Under the pieces are notes generated by a model. It saw only the letters and a program-made list of their open reading frames with translations. It made no database searches and was not told the DNA's origin. A DNA stretch of 56,827 bases from Commensalibacter sp963921845. GTDB lineage: Bacteria; Pseudomonadota; Alphaproteobacteria; Acetobacterales; Acetobacteraceae. Positions within the stretch are counted from its first letter, which is position 1, and the number at the start of each line of letters is the position of its first letter. Shown here one piece after another: positions 16,908 to 25,764 of this stretch. A program made the translations under genes and the position numbers. The stretch covers positions 1-56,827 of the forward strand of contig NZ_CAWUGZ010000016.1 in NCBI RefSeq assembly GCF_963921845.1, in the 5' to 3' direction.

Positions 16908-17498
16908 ATGGAAAAAAAACGTAGTAACGCCCCAATTTTAATTTTTAAACTTTTATTAAGCCTCTCTTGCTTTTGGTTGATAGGGTTTGTTGTTTTTGTT
17001 ACCGATGTGTTTATTTATACCCCTCCTTTGCATAAAGCAGGCGGAATCGTGGTTTTAACAGGTGGAACCGGAAGAGTGGACGCTGCCATAAATCTTTTAG
17101 GGGCAAATTATGGAGAATTCCTTTTAATTTCCGGTGTTCGATCAAAAACTACTTTAGCAAATTTAGAATCGTATTTGCCCCACAAAATATCCCCATTAAT
17201 TCGAAATAAAATTACATTAGGATACAACGCCACTTCAACATTAGGAAATGCATTTGAAACAGCCTCATGGGCAAACGAACATCATCTTAATTCTTTAATT
17301 GTTGTCACATCAAATTACCATATGAGGAGAGCATTAATCGAGCTTAAAAGTCAATTAAACGCTATAACCCTTTATCCTTATGTTATAAGAAACGATAAAT
17401 CTAATAATTTTTTTAAGTTTATTTTTATACGTACATTATTCATCGAATATAACAAATTTCTTATGGCCTACGTCGGCCTAATACATACCGTCCATTAA
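16908..17498 (+). CDS. YdcF/SanA-like DUF218 membrane-anchored protein
   Basis: A 196-residue protein of the DUF218 (YdcF) family. It has an N-terminal membrane anchor (LLLSLSCFWLIGFVVFV) and then the family core: GGIVVLTGGTGRVDAAINLL, FLLISGV, a short NATSTLGNAFETASWA helix region and VVTSNYHMRRALIEL. Members are linked to envelope barrier function; the biochemical activity is not settled. It starts one base after the ftsX stop and lies ahead of plsC, so it is part of an envelope operon. Confidence 0.82.
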   Translation: MEKKRSNAPILIFKLLLSLSCFWLIGFVVFVTDVFIYTPPLHKAGGIVVLTGGTGRVDAAINLLGANYGEFLLISGVRSKTTLANLESYLPHKISPLIRNKITLGYNATSTLGNAFETASWANEHHLNSLIVVTSNYHMRRALIELKSQLNAITLYPYVIRNDKSNNFFKFIFIRTLFIEYNKFLMAYVGLIHTVH

Positions 17499-17539
17499 CA
17501 ACCTTATTGTATTGATAACGTATATAAAGAAGTAACGCC

Positions 17540-18229
17540 ATGGTGATTATACGCTCTACTGCATTTGCAATCTATTTCTTCTTATTAACGCTGATTATGG
17601 GTGTGCTTGCTTTCCCTTTACGTTTTTTTGCAAAACAACACGCCTTAGCCTATGCAAAATATTGGGCGCATCTCACGTTACTTGGCCTTGAAAAAATCTG
17701 CCATATTTCTTTGCAACTTCATGGACAAGAACATCTACTTAATGATCGGCCGTTTATTATCGCCTCTCAGCATCAATCAGCCTACGATACCTTAGTGTGG
17801 ATGAATCTACTTAAACGGCCTGCTTACGTTATGAAGCAAGAATTGACCCGAATACCGTTGGTCGGTCCCATGTTGTTGTTATCGGGAATGATCCCCCTGG
17901 ATAGAAAAGGGGGAATAAAAGCATTAAAACATTTAACCCAGCAATGCCGAAACGCTATAAACGATTCCAGACAAATTATCATTTTTCCTGAGGGGACACG
18001 AACAAAAATAGGCCAAAAAGTAAAATTGCATTCTGGAGCCGTCGCGGTTGCAAGCCAATTAAAACTACCTATTACCCCTGTTAGTACCAATTCAGGAATA
18101 TACTGGCCCAAACGTTCTTTTTTAAAATACCCTGGAACCATTCATATAATAGTTCATAAACCAAGTTTTACTGTCGAAAATCGTAAGCACGTTATGCAAT
18201 ATATTGAAGATTGCTGGTCTAAATTTTAA
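17540..18229 (+). CDS. plsC: 1-acyl-sn-glycerol-3-phosphate acyltransferase
   Basis: Makes phosphatidic acid from lysophosphatidic acid at the inner membrane. The 229-residue protein has an N-terminal hydrophobic anchor, the catalytic HxxxxD motif as HQSAYD, a second block around KQELTRIPLVGPML, the FPEGTR acceptor-phosphate motif and a C-terminal ITPVSTNSG block, in the usual order and spacing. It is 41 bases after the YdcF-like gene. Together with psd and pssA downstream it makes this a phospholipid region. Confidence 0.93.
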   Translation: MVIIRSTAFAIYFFLLTLIMGVLAFPLRFFAKQHALAYAKYWAHLTLLGLEKICHISLQLHGQEHLLNDRPFIIASQHQSAYDTLVWMNLLKRPAYVMKQELTRIPLVGPMLLLSGMIPLDRKGGIKALKHLTQQCRNAINDSRQIIIFPEGTRTKIGQKVKLHSGAVAVASQLKLPITPVSTNSGIYWPKRSFLKYPGTIHIIVHKPSFTVENRKHVMQYIEDCWSKF

Positions 18230-18297
18230 ACCCTTGCTCATAAACCTATAACGTTCGGATCTATTTATCTCATTTATGTATCGTCTAGGAGAAAACA

Positions 18298-19317
18298 TTG
18301 ACTCAAAAATTGTTTTTTTTCATGGCAATGCTTCTCTTCATTTGCCTGCTAAGCCTTTATATTTTACTATGGACCTTTTCGAATTACCAAATAAATAAAT
18401 GGATTTACCATCAACACCAACACACCCAAAATCAATCCTTTTCTTTCCACTATTCCGCCATTGAAAATTTGTCCTGGTTTCCGCTGATTAAGAAAAAAAT
18501 TATTGATCCCAAACTCATATTTTTTGATCAAAGCAATTCTTCTCCTATACATTGGAAAAGTTCGAAAGCAATTCTTTCTTCCTCTTTTCTTCACCCATTA
18601 ACATTTACTATGACCATTAAAAGCAACCAATCTGTTTGCCTAATTACCAAGGAAAGTCAGTGTTTTCAATTTTTTAGCCCTACATTTAAAATCACGTTCT
18701 TTTATGCTATATTCAAGCATGATGTAAGGATAAAAATAACCAGCCCTGCTATAGATTTTTCAGTTCCTTCACCCCTTTATTCCTCTTTTATGCCATTCAG
18801 TTTAAAAGATTTGCGCAGCGAGCTTTTTTTGGAGAAGCATAAAAATTCAAAAAGCAGTTTTTTTTCAGCTAAGGGTTCGATAGCTTCCATATTCATCCAA
18901 TCTCCTTATGAGTCATTAAACCAAATTGATACTCTTCATTTTGCTTTTTATATCAAAAATGAAAACACACCGTATGATTCAATCGAAAATGTACCCGCTC
19001 CCTACAAAACTGTTAAAATTTTGCTACAGGATTTTTCATTTCAACTTGCAACCCTCGCCTTCAAAATGAATGGGACATTATATTTTAATGATGGAAAATT
19101 TAATTCTGCTACAGGTGATCTTCCCCTGTATATTTCTGGAGTGGATCAATTTGTAAAACAAAATATAGCGGTAATAAAATGCTGTACAAAACTCAAAGAA
19201 AATCTTTTACGCTTACCCATTCCCTCTCATTTAACGTTACCTTTTTCCTTTAAAGAAGGGGAACCCTATTTGGGAATTGTTCCTCTAATTTTTTTTTTCA
19301 AAATAGAGCGATATTAG
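18298..19317 (+). CDS. DUF2125-like envelope protein, TTG start
   Basis: A 339-residue protein with one N-terminal membrane anchor (FFFMAMLLFICLLSLYILLW) and a large extracytoplasmic part rich in beta-strand-like hydrophobic and polar alternation. The layout (anchor, then a Q-x-F-x-F-x-Y-x-x-I-E-N segment and long beta domain) and the place after plsC resemble the alphaproteobacterial DUF2125 family, but the match is weak. The TTG start at 18298 is supported by AGGAG six to seven bases upstream. The function of the family is unknown. It may be an AsmA-like or lipid-handling envelope protein, which is speculation. Confidence 0.55.
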   Translation: MTQKLFFFMAMLLFICLLSLYILLWTFSNYQINKWIYHQHQHTQNQSFSFHYSAIENLSWFPLIKKKIIDPKLIFFDQSNSSPIHWKSSKAILSSSFLHPLTFTMTIKSNQSVCLITKESQCFQFFSPTFKITFFYAIFKHDVRIKITSPAIDFSVPSPLYSSFMPFSLKDLRSELFLEKHKNSKSSFFSAKGSIASIFIQSPYESLNQIDTLHFAFYIKNENTPYDSIENVPAPYKTVKILLQDFSFQLATLAFKMNGTLYFNDGKFNSATGDLPLYISGVDQFVKQNIAVIKCCTKLKENLLRLPIPSHLTLPFSFKEGEPYLGIVPLIFFFKIERY

Positions 19318-19333
19318 AATTTCTTTCTCATTA

Positions 19334-20065
19334 TCAAAAATGATCTTTTGCTTTTCGTAAGGCTGTAAAAAGTTCAAGAGTTTTTGCCATTAAAAAAGGA
19401 TTCGTTTGTTTCTCAACACTCAATGAAATGGGTAACGTGGGGCGATTATTTTGCCTTTCATAGATAACTTCGGCCATTCTTTCTTTTAAAAGATCATTTC
19501 TTGTAGGCAAGGTTTCTGCAAATCTACCGTTATCTAATGTGTATTCGTGTGCGCAATAAATGTTTGTATCATCGGGATAGCTGGCTAATTTCTGTAAACT
19601 ATTAAACATTTGAAGGTAGGTACCTTCAAACAAACGACCGCACCCTAAACTGAATACTGTATCCCCTGTAAACAACATACGAAATTTAGGGAGATAATAA
19701 CAAATTGATCCTAAAGTATGACCTGGTGTACAAATTACTTCTGCCTGACCCAAACCCAAACCATCAAAATCTAATAAATCTTTATCACCAACTTTAACGT
19801 CTAACACACCTATTTTGTCGGCTTCTTTTAAGGGACCAATCACTTGACAACCAAATGTATTTTTTAACGTGCGAACGCCACCAATATGATCGTTATGAAA
19901 ATGAGTAATTAAAATGACTTGCAAAAGCAGTTTTTTTTCATTTAACGTTTTCATGATAGGATTTGCATCCCCAGGATCAATTACAATAGCTTTATTTGTT
20001 TTCCCCACCACTAGCCAAGCATAATTTGTCTCATAAAATGGAATAGGTTCAATAATAATAGACAT
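19334..20065 (-). CDS. gloB: Metallo-beta-lactamase fold hydrolase, glyoxalase II-like
   Basis: Likely hydrolyses S-lactoylglutathione to lactate and glutathione in methylglyoxal detoxification. The 243-residue protein has the binuclear metal motif THFHNDHIGG, the further ligands H in CTPGHTLGS and D in LFTGDTVFSLGCGRLFEG, the last H in IYCAHEYT, and a C-terminal substrate helix region with TNPFL. The THxHxDH motif with TGDT(V/L)FxxGCGRLFEG is characteristic of GloB. It is convergent with the DUF2125-like gene (16-base gap) and divergent from the methyltransferase gene (64 bases). Confidence 0.92.
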   Translation of the reverse strand: MSIIIEPIPFYETNYAWLVVGKTNKAIVIDPGDANPIMKTLNEKKLLLQVILITHFHNDHIGGVRTLKNTFGCQVIGPLKEADKIGVLDVKVGDKDLLDFDGLGLGQAEVICTPGHTLGSICYYLPKFRMLFTGDTVFSLGCGRLFEGTYLQMFNSLQKLASYPDDTNIYCAHEYTLDNGRFAETLPTRNDLLKERMAEVIYERQNNRPTLPISLSVEKQTNPFLMAKTLELFTALRKAKDHF

Positions 20066-20129
20066 GGTTTTTCCTCATTTTTTTGATATTCTAAAAATTA
20101 TAACACGAGATGACTAGGAACGAGTCGAC

Positions 20130-20891
20130 ATGACTTTCGATCTGCAATTCTTTTTGAAGGACGTACGGTACCCTAAACGTGGTATCGCCACTTACCTTCA
20201 ATATAGGTTAAGCCAAATTTGGCCAGATCTCTACGGTTTGTCCCTTTTAACGCTTGGACATGGAAATTACTTAGTCCCACAAACAATGTGGTACCCAGCC
20301 AATTATGTACACGGTCAGTTTTTATACGACCCTTTGTCTTCGGAAAGTCCTTATTTTGTAAAAAAAACCTGTTATCTGTCACCAAACAACTTTCCTTTTC
20401 AAGAATGCAGCATGGATCGAATTGTTTATTTACACGATACAAAAATCAATAAATATCAATTTCAAGCCCTCTTGCGATCCTGTTGGAAAACACTTTGCGA
20501 TCATGGTAAGATGATGTTTCTCATACCTAATCGATTAGGTTGGTGGTCTTTAATTGATAATCTAGCACTACGATTTAGAAATACATTTCTTATGCAAAAA
20601 ATAAATAGATTACTTACCCAACATTTATTTCGTATAAGTTATTATGAACGTGTATTATATTTCCCACCACAACTTATGAATCGCTTATCGCTATGCATAA
20701 ACCGATCCTTAGATTTTATAGGTCTTTTTTTCGTACCATTTTTGGGTGGCTATCATTTAATCGAAATAGAAAAAAATCTTTTCGCCCCTATAACTATGGC
20801 TCCTTTGAAAAAAAATTATATATTACAAAGTGAATTATCAAAATCGATTTCCACTCACAGAAATCCTTTAATACCCCCTAAGCTTATATAA
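20130..20891 (+). CDS. SAM-dependent methyltransferase-like protein, degenerate
   Basis: A 253-residue soluble protein that fits the class I methyltransferases often found beside gloB in alphaproteobacteria. The nucleotide-loop strand reads LTLGHGNYLVPQ, in place of a usual LGLGYGTP-type loop. ECSMDRIVYLHDTKINKYQFQALLRSCWKTLCDHGKMMFLIPNR matches the post-core region (acidic strand, then the helix leading into L-x-P-G-G). The G-rich loop and the L-x-P-G-G turn (here LCDHGKM) are eroded, so cofactor binding is uncertain. It lies 11 bases before psd, suggesting co-transcription. Confidence 0.65.
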   Translation: MTFDLQFFLKDVRYPKRGIATYLQYRLSQIWPDLYGLSLLTLGHGNYLVPQTMWYPANYVHGQFLYDPLSSESPYFVKKTCYLSPNNFPFQECSMDRIVYLHDTKINKYQFQALLRSCWKTLCDHGKMMFLIPNRLGWWSLIDNLALRFRNTFLMQKINRLLTQHLFRISYYERVLYFPPQLMNRLSLCINRSLDFIGLFFVPFLGGYHLIEIEKNLFAPITMAPLKKNYILQSELSKSISTHRNPLIPPKLI

Positions 20892-20902
20892 GGTTATTTT
20901 TA

Positions 20903-21580
20903 ATGTCCCTTTTAAAAACAATTCGATCTAGCATAAACAAACCTCATGCCGCCAGTTATCCATTTTTACTTTTGGGTGGTATTTTAGCACTTATAGGCTA
21001 TGGCTTGCCCTGGCGCTTTACCCGCTCTATCGGCAAATTAGGAATATTCTTCTTTGGGGCTTGTTGGTATTTTTTTAGAAATCCTAAAAGAGTTATTCCA
21101 GCGAAAGCTAATCTTATTGTTTCTCCTGCTGACGGAACCGTTTGTGCTATAGAATATGTACCCCCCCCCACTAATTTGGGTATGCCCGATGTACCCGTTT
21201 ACCGTATTTCTATATTTCTTTCCGTCTTTAACGTTCATTTACAGCGCATCCCTGCTCAAGGAACCGTTACGGCACGATCTTACATAAAGGGCAAATTTTT
21301 CAATGCTTCGTTGGATAAAGCTTCAGAGCAGAATGAACGTAATGCTTTATGCATTACCTTACCCAATCAAAAACAACTTGTGGTTGTACAAATTGCGGGC
21401 ATAATTGCAAGACGCATAGTTTGCTATGCGGATATTAATCAGAGCTATAATACAGGTGATCTTTACGGCTTAGTGCGTTTTGGCTCACGAGTTGATTTAT
21501 ATTTACCCGAAGGAAGCGAACCTGATGTCCAAATAGGACAAACGATGATAGGTGGGGAAACCATTGTCTCTCAATACTAG
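20903..21580 (+). CDS. psd: Phosphatidylserine decarboxylase proenzyme, short form
   Basis: Converts phosphatidylserine to phosphatidylethanolamine using a pyruvoyl group made by self-cleavage. The 225-residue length is typical of the short class. An N-terminal membrane helix pair (YPFLLLGGILALIGYGLPW) precedes the core, with VSPADGTV, FLSVFNVHLQRIPAQG (conserved histidine) and the cleavage site RFGSR, whose serine becomes the pyruvoyl group. It precedes pssA, with a 29-base overlap if pssA starts at its GTG, so the two phosphatidylethanolamine steps are encoded together. Confidence 0.95.
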   Translation: MSLLKTIRSSINKPHAASYPFLLLGGILALIGYGLPWRFTRSIGKLGIFFFGACWYFFRNPKRVIPAKANLIVSPADGTVCAIEYVPPPTNLGMPDVPVYRISIFLSVFNVHLQRIPAQGTVTARSYIKGKFFNASLDKASEQNERNALCITLPNQKQLVVVQIAGIIARRIVCYADINQSYNTGDLYGLVRFGSRVDLYLPEGSEPDVQIGQTMIGGETIVSQY

Positions 21581-22460
21581 ACGAAAGCAGCTTTCATTCC
21601 AGCGCGCTATGCACAAGAAAAACTTGCGCCAAAAAATTAGACCTAGAGTTAAAGGCATTTCTTTTAATCGAATTGTTCCTAATCTTTTAACATTACTAGG
21701 ATTATGCGCAGGTTTCATCGGAATACGGAGTGCCATTCATGAACAATTTGATAAAGCGGTTATTGCCATAGTGATAGCGGCTTGCTTTGATGGTCTTGAT
21801 GGTCGTATTGCAAGATTATTAAGAGGCACCAGTCGCTTTGGTGCAGAATTGGATAGTTTAGCTGATTTTTTATCGTTCGGTGTTGCGCCAAGTTTTATTT
21901 TATATCTGTGGGCTTTAAAAGAAAGTGGGGGGAATTATAATTTTGTCCCTTGTGCTTTGTTTGCGGTATGCATGGCTTTACGCCTAGCACGATTTAACGC
22001 GGCTATAGATAAAACAGACAAACCAAAATACGCAAGCAGTTTTTTTACTGGCGTCCCTGCCCCTGCTGGAGCAGGTATAGTCTTGTTTCCTATTTTTTTG
22101 GGCCTTGAAGGAAGCAGCTTAAAATGGAATTTTATGGTAGAGGTGGCTCACTCTCCATTGTTAACGATAACTATTCTTGTATTGACCGCGTTCTTACTTA
22201 TTTCAACCGTGCCGATATGGTCTTTTAAAAATTTTAAAGTACCTACCCGTTATGTTCTTCCTGTGTTTCTTGGAACTGCAATTTATGCAACGGTATTAGT
22301 TTCTGATCCATGGGGAACGCTTGCCTTTAGTGGTATCTTATATCTTTGCACCATTCCTTTAAGCTATCGTAGCTTTCATCAACTTAAAGCAGATACTGAA
22401 AAACTTCAGCAACACGCTAACGAAGACCAGAAGGATTCGACCCATTTTGAAGCAACTTAA
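21552..22460 (+). CDS. pssA: CDP-diacylglycerol-serine O-phosphatidyltransferase
   Basis: Makes phosphatidylserine from CDP-diacylglycerol and serine in the inner membrane. The CDP-alcohol phosphotransferase signature is complete: DGLDGRIARLLRGTSRFGAELDSLAD, here split as DG-x2-AR-x8-G-x3-D-x3-D. About eight hydrophobic segments follow the basic N-terminus. The start is uncertain. GTG at 21552 overlaps psd, TTG at 21564 has an AGGTG-like site nine bases upstream, and an ATG at 21609 lacks a ribosome-binding site. The 3' end overlaps the convergent hyfI-like gene by 44 bases, so no terminator can lie between them. Confidence 0.93.
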   Translation: MGKPLSLNTRRKQLSFQRAMHKKNLRQKIRPRVKGISFNRIVPNLLTLLGLCAGFIGIRSAIHEQFDKAVIAIVIAACFDGLDGRIARLLRGTSRFGAELDSLADFLSFGVAPSFILYLWALKESGGNYNFVPCALFAVCMALRLARFNAAIDKTDKPKYASSFFTGVPAPAGAGIVLFPIFLGLEGSSLKWNFMVEVAHSPLLTITILVLTAFLLISTVPIWSFKNFKVPTRYVLPVFLGTAIYATVLVSDPWGTLAFSGILYLCTIPLSYRSFHQLKADTEKLQQHANEDQKDSTHFEAT

Positions 22461-22902
22461 TTATACTCTCGACAATATCTTTGGGTGCTGGCGGACATCC
22501 TTCAATATTTAAAATACAATCATGCGTGTTAATTGCTTTATTTAAAATGGTATAGTTTTTTTCAAAAATGCCTTTATTGCTTGCACAAGCGCCTAGCATA
22601 ATAATTGCTTTAGGTTCTCGCATAGTAGCCCAACTTTGCTCTAAAGAAGGTAACATGGATCGATTTAAAACACCTGTCACTAACAATGCATTAGCACTTT
22701 CTAAATGATGAACAAGTGAAAACCCATATGAACTTAAATTAAAAGCAGCTCCTTTTAAAGCCAACAATTCCAGAATACATCCCCCGCAATCTCCACAAGC
22801 TAATGGAAAAATATTCAGGGGTATATTCTTAGCCCCTGTTAGAGGGTCTAAAACCTGAACATAACCAAAAATAGAATGCAATAAAGCTTTTGTAAGTGAC
22901 AT
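22417..22902 (-). CDS. Hydrogenase-4/complex I-like small subunit (HyfI/NuoB family)
   Basis: The electron-transfer subunit of a hydrogenase-related membrane complex. With the ATG at 22902 it has 161 residues. The cysteine ligands of the proximal 4Fe-4S cluster are in place: C39-x2-C42 in CGDCGGC (plus an extra C36), C106 in MLGACA and C136 in IEGCPPAP. The C-x-x-C spacing is hydrogenase-like rather than the tandem CC of complex I NuoB. Neither the ATG nor a TTG seven codons upstream (overlapping the large-subunit gene by 14 bases) has a clear ribosome-binding site, so translation is probably coupled. It is the last gene of the six. Confidence 0.87.
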   Translation of the reverse strand: MSLTKALLHSIFGYVQVLDPLTGAKNIPLNIFPLACGDCGGCILELLALKGAAFNLSSYGFSLVHHLESANALLVTGVLNRSMLPSLEQSWATMREPKAIIMLGACASNKGIFEKNYTILNKAINTHDCILNIEGCPPAPKDIVESIIKLLQNGSNPSGLR

Positions 22903-22909
22903 ATTTTTT

Positions 22910-24454
22910 TTAAAAATCAACACCGGTGACTAAGATACCAAAAGACGATTGAATTAAATCCCAGTCGTGCCATAAGGTATTTTTCATAATCTGTTGCAAT
23001 GCAAAGGCTTGATTGGTAGCAGGATCTCTAATAAATATATCGTCGATTTTACCTTTTTCAACGCTCACATAATACCATAAATCGCCATTAATGCCTTCAC
23101 AAACACCTACTCCTTCGCCACTGTTTTTCTCAGTAAAACTCTCTTTACAATTCTTGAAGGTATCGTCGCCATATAATCCGTATAATAACGTATCTATTAT
23201 ACGCAAAGAATTATCAATTTCATGAAAATAAAGCCGTACTCTTGTTAAAACATCTCCACCCGTACCATTACAAGGAGGTAACCATTCCAATTGATATTCG
23301 TCTGCATAGCGTCTTATATCCAGATCTCTCCCAGAAGCTCTGCCAATTACCCCGCCAACGTTAAATTGCAACGCTTGCTCGTAAGTTAAAATACCTATTT
23401 TTTCAAGACGTTTTACCAAATCTGGAAACTCTTGAAACAACGCTTTGGCTTCATCGTAAAGCTGTTTTATTTTATAAGGTAATCGTTTTAAATCTTGTCT
23501 GTGTTTTGGTTTTACCGATTTTACACAACCGAAATCAATGCATTCCATTAACCAACGGTGTCCGAAACAATCGTGGCACCAACGCATTAATAACTCACGC
23601 GCAATTTCTAAACGAGAGCTAAGCAATTTCACTTGCAAACCTTCAAATAGTTGAGACAGGTAAAGCAAATACGCGCTCATTCTTGAAAGCTCAAGTAAAA
23701 TGATACGCCCCTGCAACACTGGTCTAGATGGCACCCTACCCGCCATATCTTCAATAGCATGAGAAAAAGCAATTTGATGGGCAACATTATCTAGGGCATT
23801 AATACGATTAATACTTGGCATACACTCAGAGATATTTTTTCCTCTAAGCGAAGAAAGTATACCTCTATGGGTGTAGCCATATAAACTTTCAGCTTGAATA
23901 ATTTTATCGTTTGTAAGCGATAGGTGCCACACGGGTGTTAACGCCCTATCGCAATCGTTGGATGTAATCTTAAGATCAATTTGACCCTTCATTTTTGAAG
24001 AATCAGAAAGTTCTTCAAAATTGTCATTTGTATTTTTAGCGTGAGAAAGAATAGGCTTATCTAGCCAAGGCCAAGTATATTCCCAGTAACCACGATCAAT
24101 CCACGGACGCAAATCGACTGCATTCATCCCTTCTTTGCCCAAAAAATCCACAAGCATTCGCTCATAAGGAATGGCTGCAGGAAGAAACGGAGAGATTGCC
24201 TGATATCGATTTAATGATAAAGCCACCTTGATCCCTATAGGTCGATAGCCATTTTCCAAAAATAAAATCTGCACGTCATTTGCGTGACACCACAACATTA
24301 AAAACGATAGTTTTTTTGAAGGCAAAGACCTTACAAGCTCAAACCATTCTTTTTCCTCAATACGAAAAAAGAATTTGCCTTCTTGGGGTAATTTTCGAAT
24401 GGCTTCAATTATCTTACAATCAGAATGTACTGTAGTCGAATCCCTTGACCGCAT
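22910..24454 (-). CDS. Hydrogenase-related large subunit (HyfG/NuoCD-like), no NiFe ligands
   Basis: A 514-residue fusion of a NuoC-like N-terminal domain (about 10-130, ending PYERMLVDFLGKEGMNAVDLRP) and a NuoD/NiFe-large-subunit-like domain (about 170-514, starting HLSL and YTHRGI). Where group 4 hydrogenases have R-I-C-G-x-C, this protein has R-I-N-A-L-D (217-222). Where they have the C-terminal D-P-C-x-x-C, it ends SSFGILVTGVDF (503-514). It can therefore hold no NiFe centre. The complex I quinone-contact tyrosine, expected at the same place as the first motif, is also absent. The gene touches hyfF by one base. It belongs to the Ehr group; its substrate is unknown. Confidence 0.88.
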   Translation of the reverse strand: MRSRDSTTVHSDCKIIEAIRKLPQEGKFFFRIEEKEWFELVRSLPSKKLSFLMLWCHANDVQILFLENGYRPIGIKVALSLNRYQAISPFLPAAIPYERMLVDFLGKEGMNAVDLRPWIDRGYWEYTWPWLDKPILSHAKNTNDNFEELSDSSKMKGQIDLKITSNDCDRALTPVWHLSLTNDKIIQAESLYGYTHRGILSSLRGKNISECMPSINRINALDNVAHQIAFSHAIEDMAGRVPSRPVLQGRIILLELSRMSAYLLYLSQLFEGLQVKLLSSRLEIARELLMRWCHDCFGHRWLMECIDFGCVKSVKPKHRQDLKRLPYKIKQLYDEAKALFQEFPDLVKRLEKIGILTYEQALQFNVGGVIGRASGRDLDIRRYADEYQLEWLPPCNGTGGDVLTRVRLYFHEIDNSLRIIDTLLYGLYGDDTFKNCKESFTEKNSGEGVGVCEGINGDLWYYVSVEKGKIDDIFIRDPATNQAFALQQIMKNTLWHDWDLIQSSFGILVTGVDF

Positions 24455-25764
24455 CAGCCTAACCCTTGAATAGGAAGAGAAAATTTAAATAAATTCCAAA
24501 TCCAATCAGAGAAACATAACGGTAAAATAATTATCTGAATCACAAGACAATACCAAACAAACCTCACTTCTTTACTTTTTAAATCTAAGGATAAAAAGGA
24601 AGAGCGAAGTTTATAAAAAAACACATTTCCTCTTATTATTAACATTAAAAAGAGAATACAGGCAGGGAAAAAGGTTTGATTGCTCCAATTAAATATTAAT
24701 AAAAAACAAGGCCAAAATATGCCTATGGGGGGGAAACCGGATAAAGCAAGATACAACCAGCCAACTAAGTCGTTCTGATTATCATCCGAACTCCGATCTA
24801 TCATCACACATAGAGGCGCATAGATAACCAAACTCATTAAGAATAAACAGGCTAGGTAAACGTTACTATGCATTGGAAGCATGATAGAAAGCACAACACA
24901 TCCCACAAGCATACTAACTGATTTTATAGGTGTAATTCGATGACTTACATATTCACCCACTATGCTGTAAGCAATAGTTACCAAACACAACAAAACGATA
25001 AAATCAGAATAACGCGCAAAAGGATATAGATTTAATAAACGTATATAAAGCATAAGTACAGGGATAGGGATGATAAACGTATATAGTGCTGCAAGAAAAG
25101 TAGGCGATTTTTCAATGAGCTCCTCATAGATTAAGGGTAACGGGAACATACCTATCGCAAAGGTAATTCCTAATATGCTGATACGACCACTTTCACTTAT
25201 TGTAGAAAGCGCCACCTTCTGCGTAAAATGTTGATAGAAAACCAGATTAAATAAGATTACAATTAAAATACAAATAATAATTCGAAATATGTTCCACGTT
25301 GAATTAAAACAATCTCTATCAGAACAATACAAAGATCCTATCATTAAAAACAACATTAATAGAACGATAAAAACACTAATTAGAAAAGGGGTTTTCGCAG
25401 AAACGCATAAGACTGAAAGGGTAAGCAACGAATAAATTAACAAAAAATTTTTTGATAATTGGGCAAGGCTCTCCTTTAAATAAAATTTAGGAAAAAATAT
25501 TTTTTGCATCCAAGATGCCAAAAGGGTTCCTAAACTTATAAGCACTTTGAAAAACCGCGTTAATCCGTCATCGTTCCACAGATCAAAATGCAGAGTCGGA
25601 AACCCGCAAATTATAGAAAGGAGTGCAGCAAAAAACATTACGCAACATATCATAAGGTGACAATTCATTTTTGAATTGTAATGCTTGCACGAGGAAACCC
25701 CTATGCCCCCTACCAATGGACATAACATGTATCCCCAATACAATGCTTTTAAAAAATCATCCAT
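24454..25764 (-). CDS. Antiporter-like membrane subunit (HyfF/NuoN family), degenerate
   Basis: A 436-residue protein with roughly 12-13 hydrophobic segments. It is identified mainly by its position between HyfE-like and HyfG-like genes, plus a weak NuoM/N-like pattern around ITFAIGMFPLPLIYEELIEKSPTFLAALYTF. In pump-competent relatives that region carries a lysine before G-x-x-P-L-H, then W-L-P-x-A-H and a second lysine one helix later. Here those places are hydrophobic or unrelated residues. The fifth-segment glutamate is also not visible. It may no longer translocate protons. It overlaps the gene before it by eight bases. Confidence 0.72.
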   Translation of the reverse strand: MDDFLKALYWGYMLCPLVGGIGVSSCKHYNSKMNCHLMICCVMFFAALLSIICGFPTLHFDLWNDDGLTRFFKVLISLGTLLASWMQKIFFPKFYLKESLAQLSKNFLLIYSLLTLSVLCVSAKTPFLISVFIVLLMLFLMIGSLYCSDRDCFNSTWNIFRIIICILIVILFNLVFYQHFTQKVALSTISESGRISILGITFAIGMFPLPLIYEELIEKSPTFLAALYTFIIPIPVLMLYIRLLNLYPFARYSDFIVLLCLVTIAYSIVGEYVSHRITPIKSVSMLVGCVVLSIMLPMHSNVYLACLFLMSLVIYAPLCVMIDRSSDDNQNDLVGWLYLALSGFPPIGIFWPCFLLIFNWSNQTFFPACILFLMLIIRGNVFFYKLRSSFLSLDLKSKEVRFVWYCLVIQIIILPLCFSDWIWNLFKFSLPIQGLG

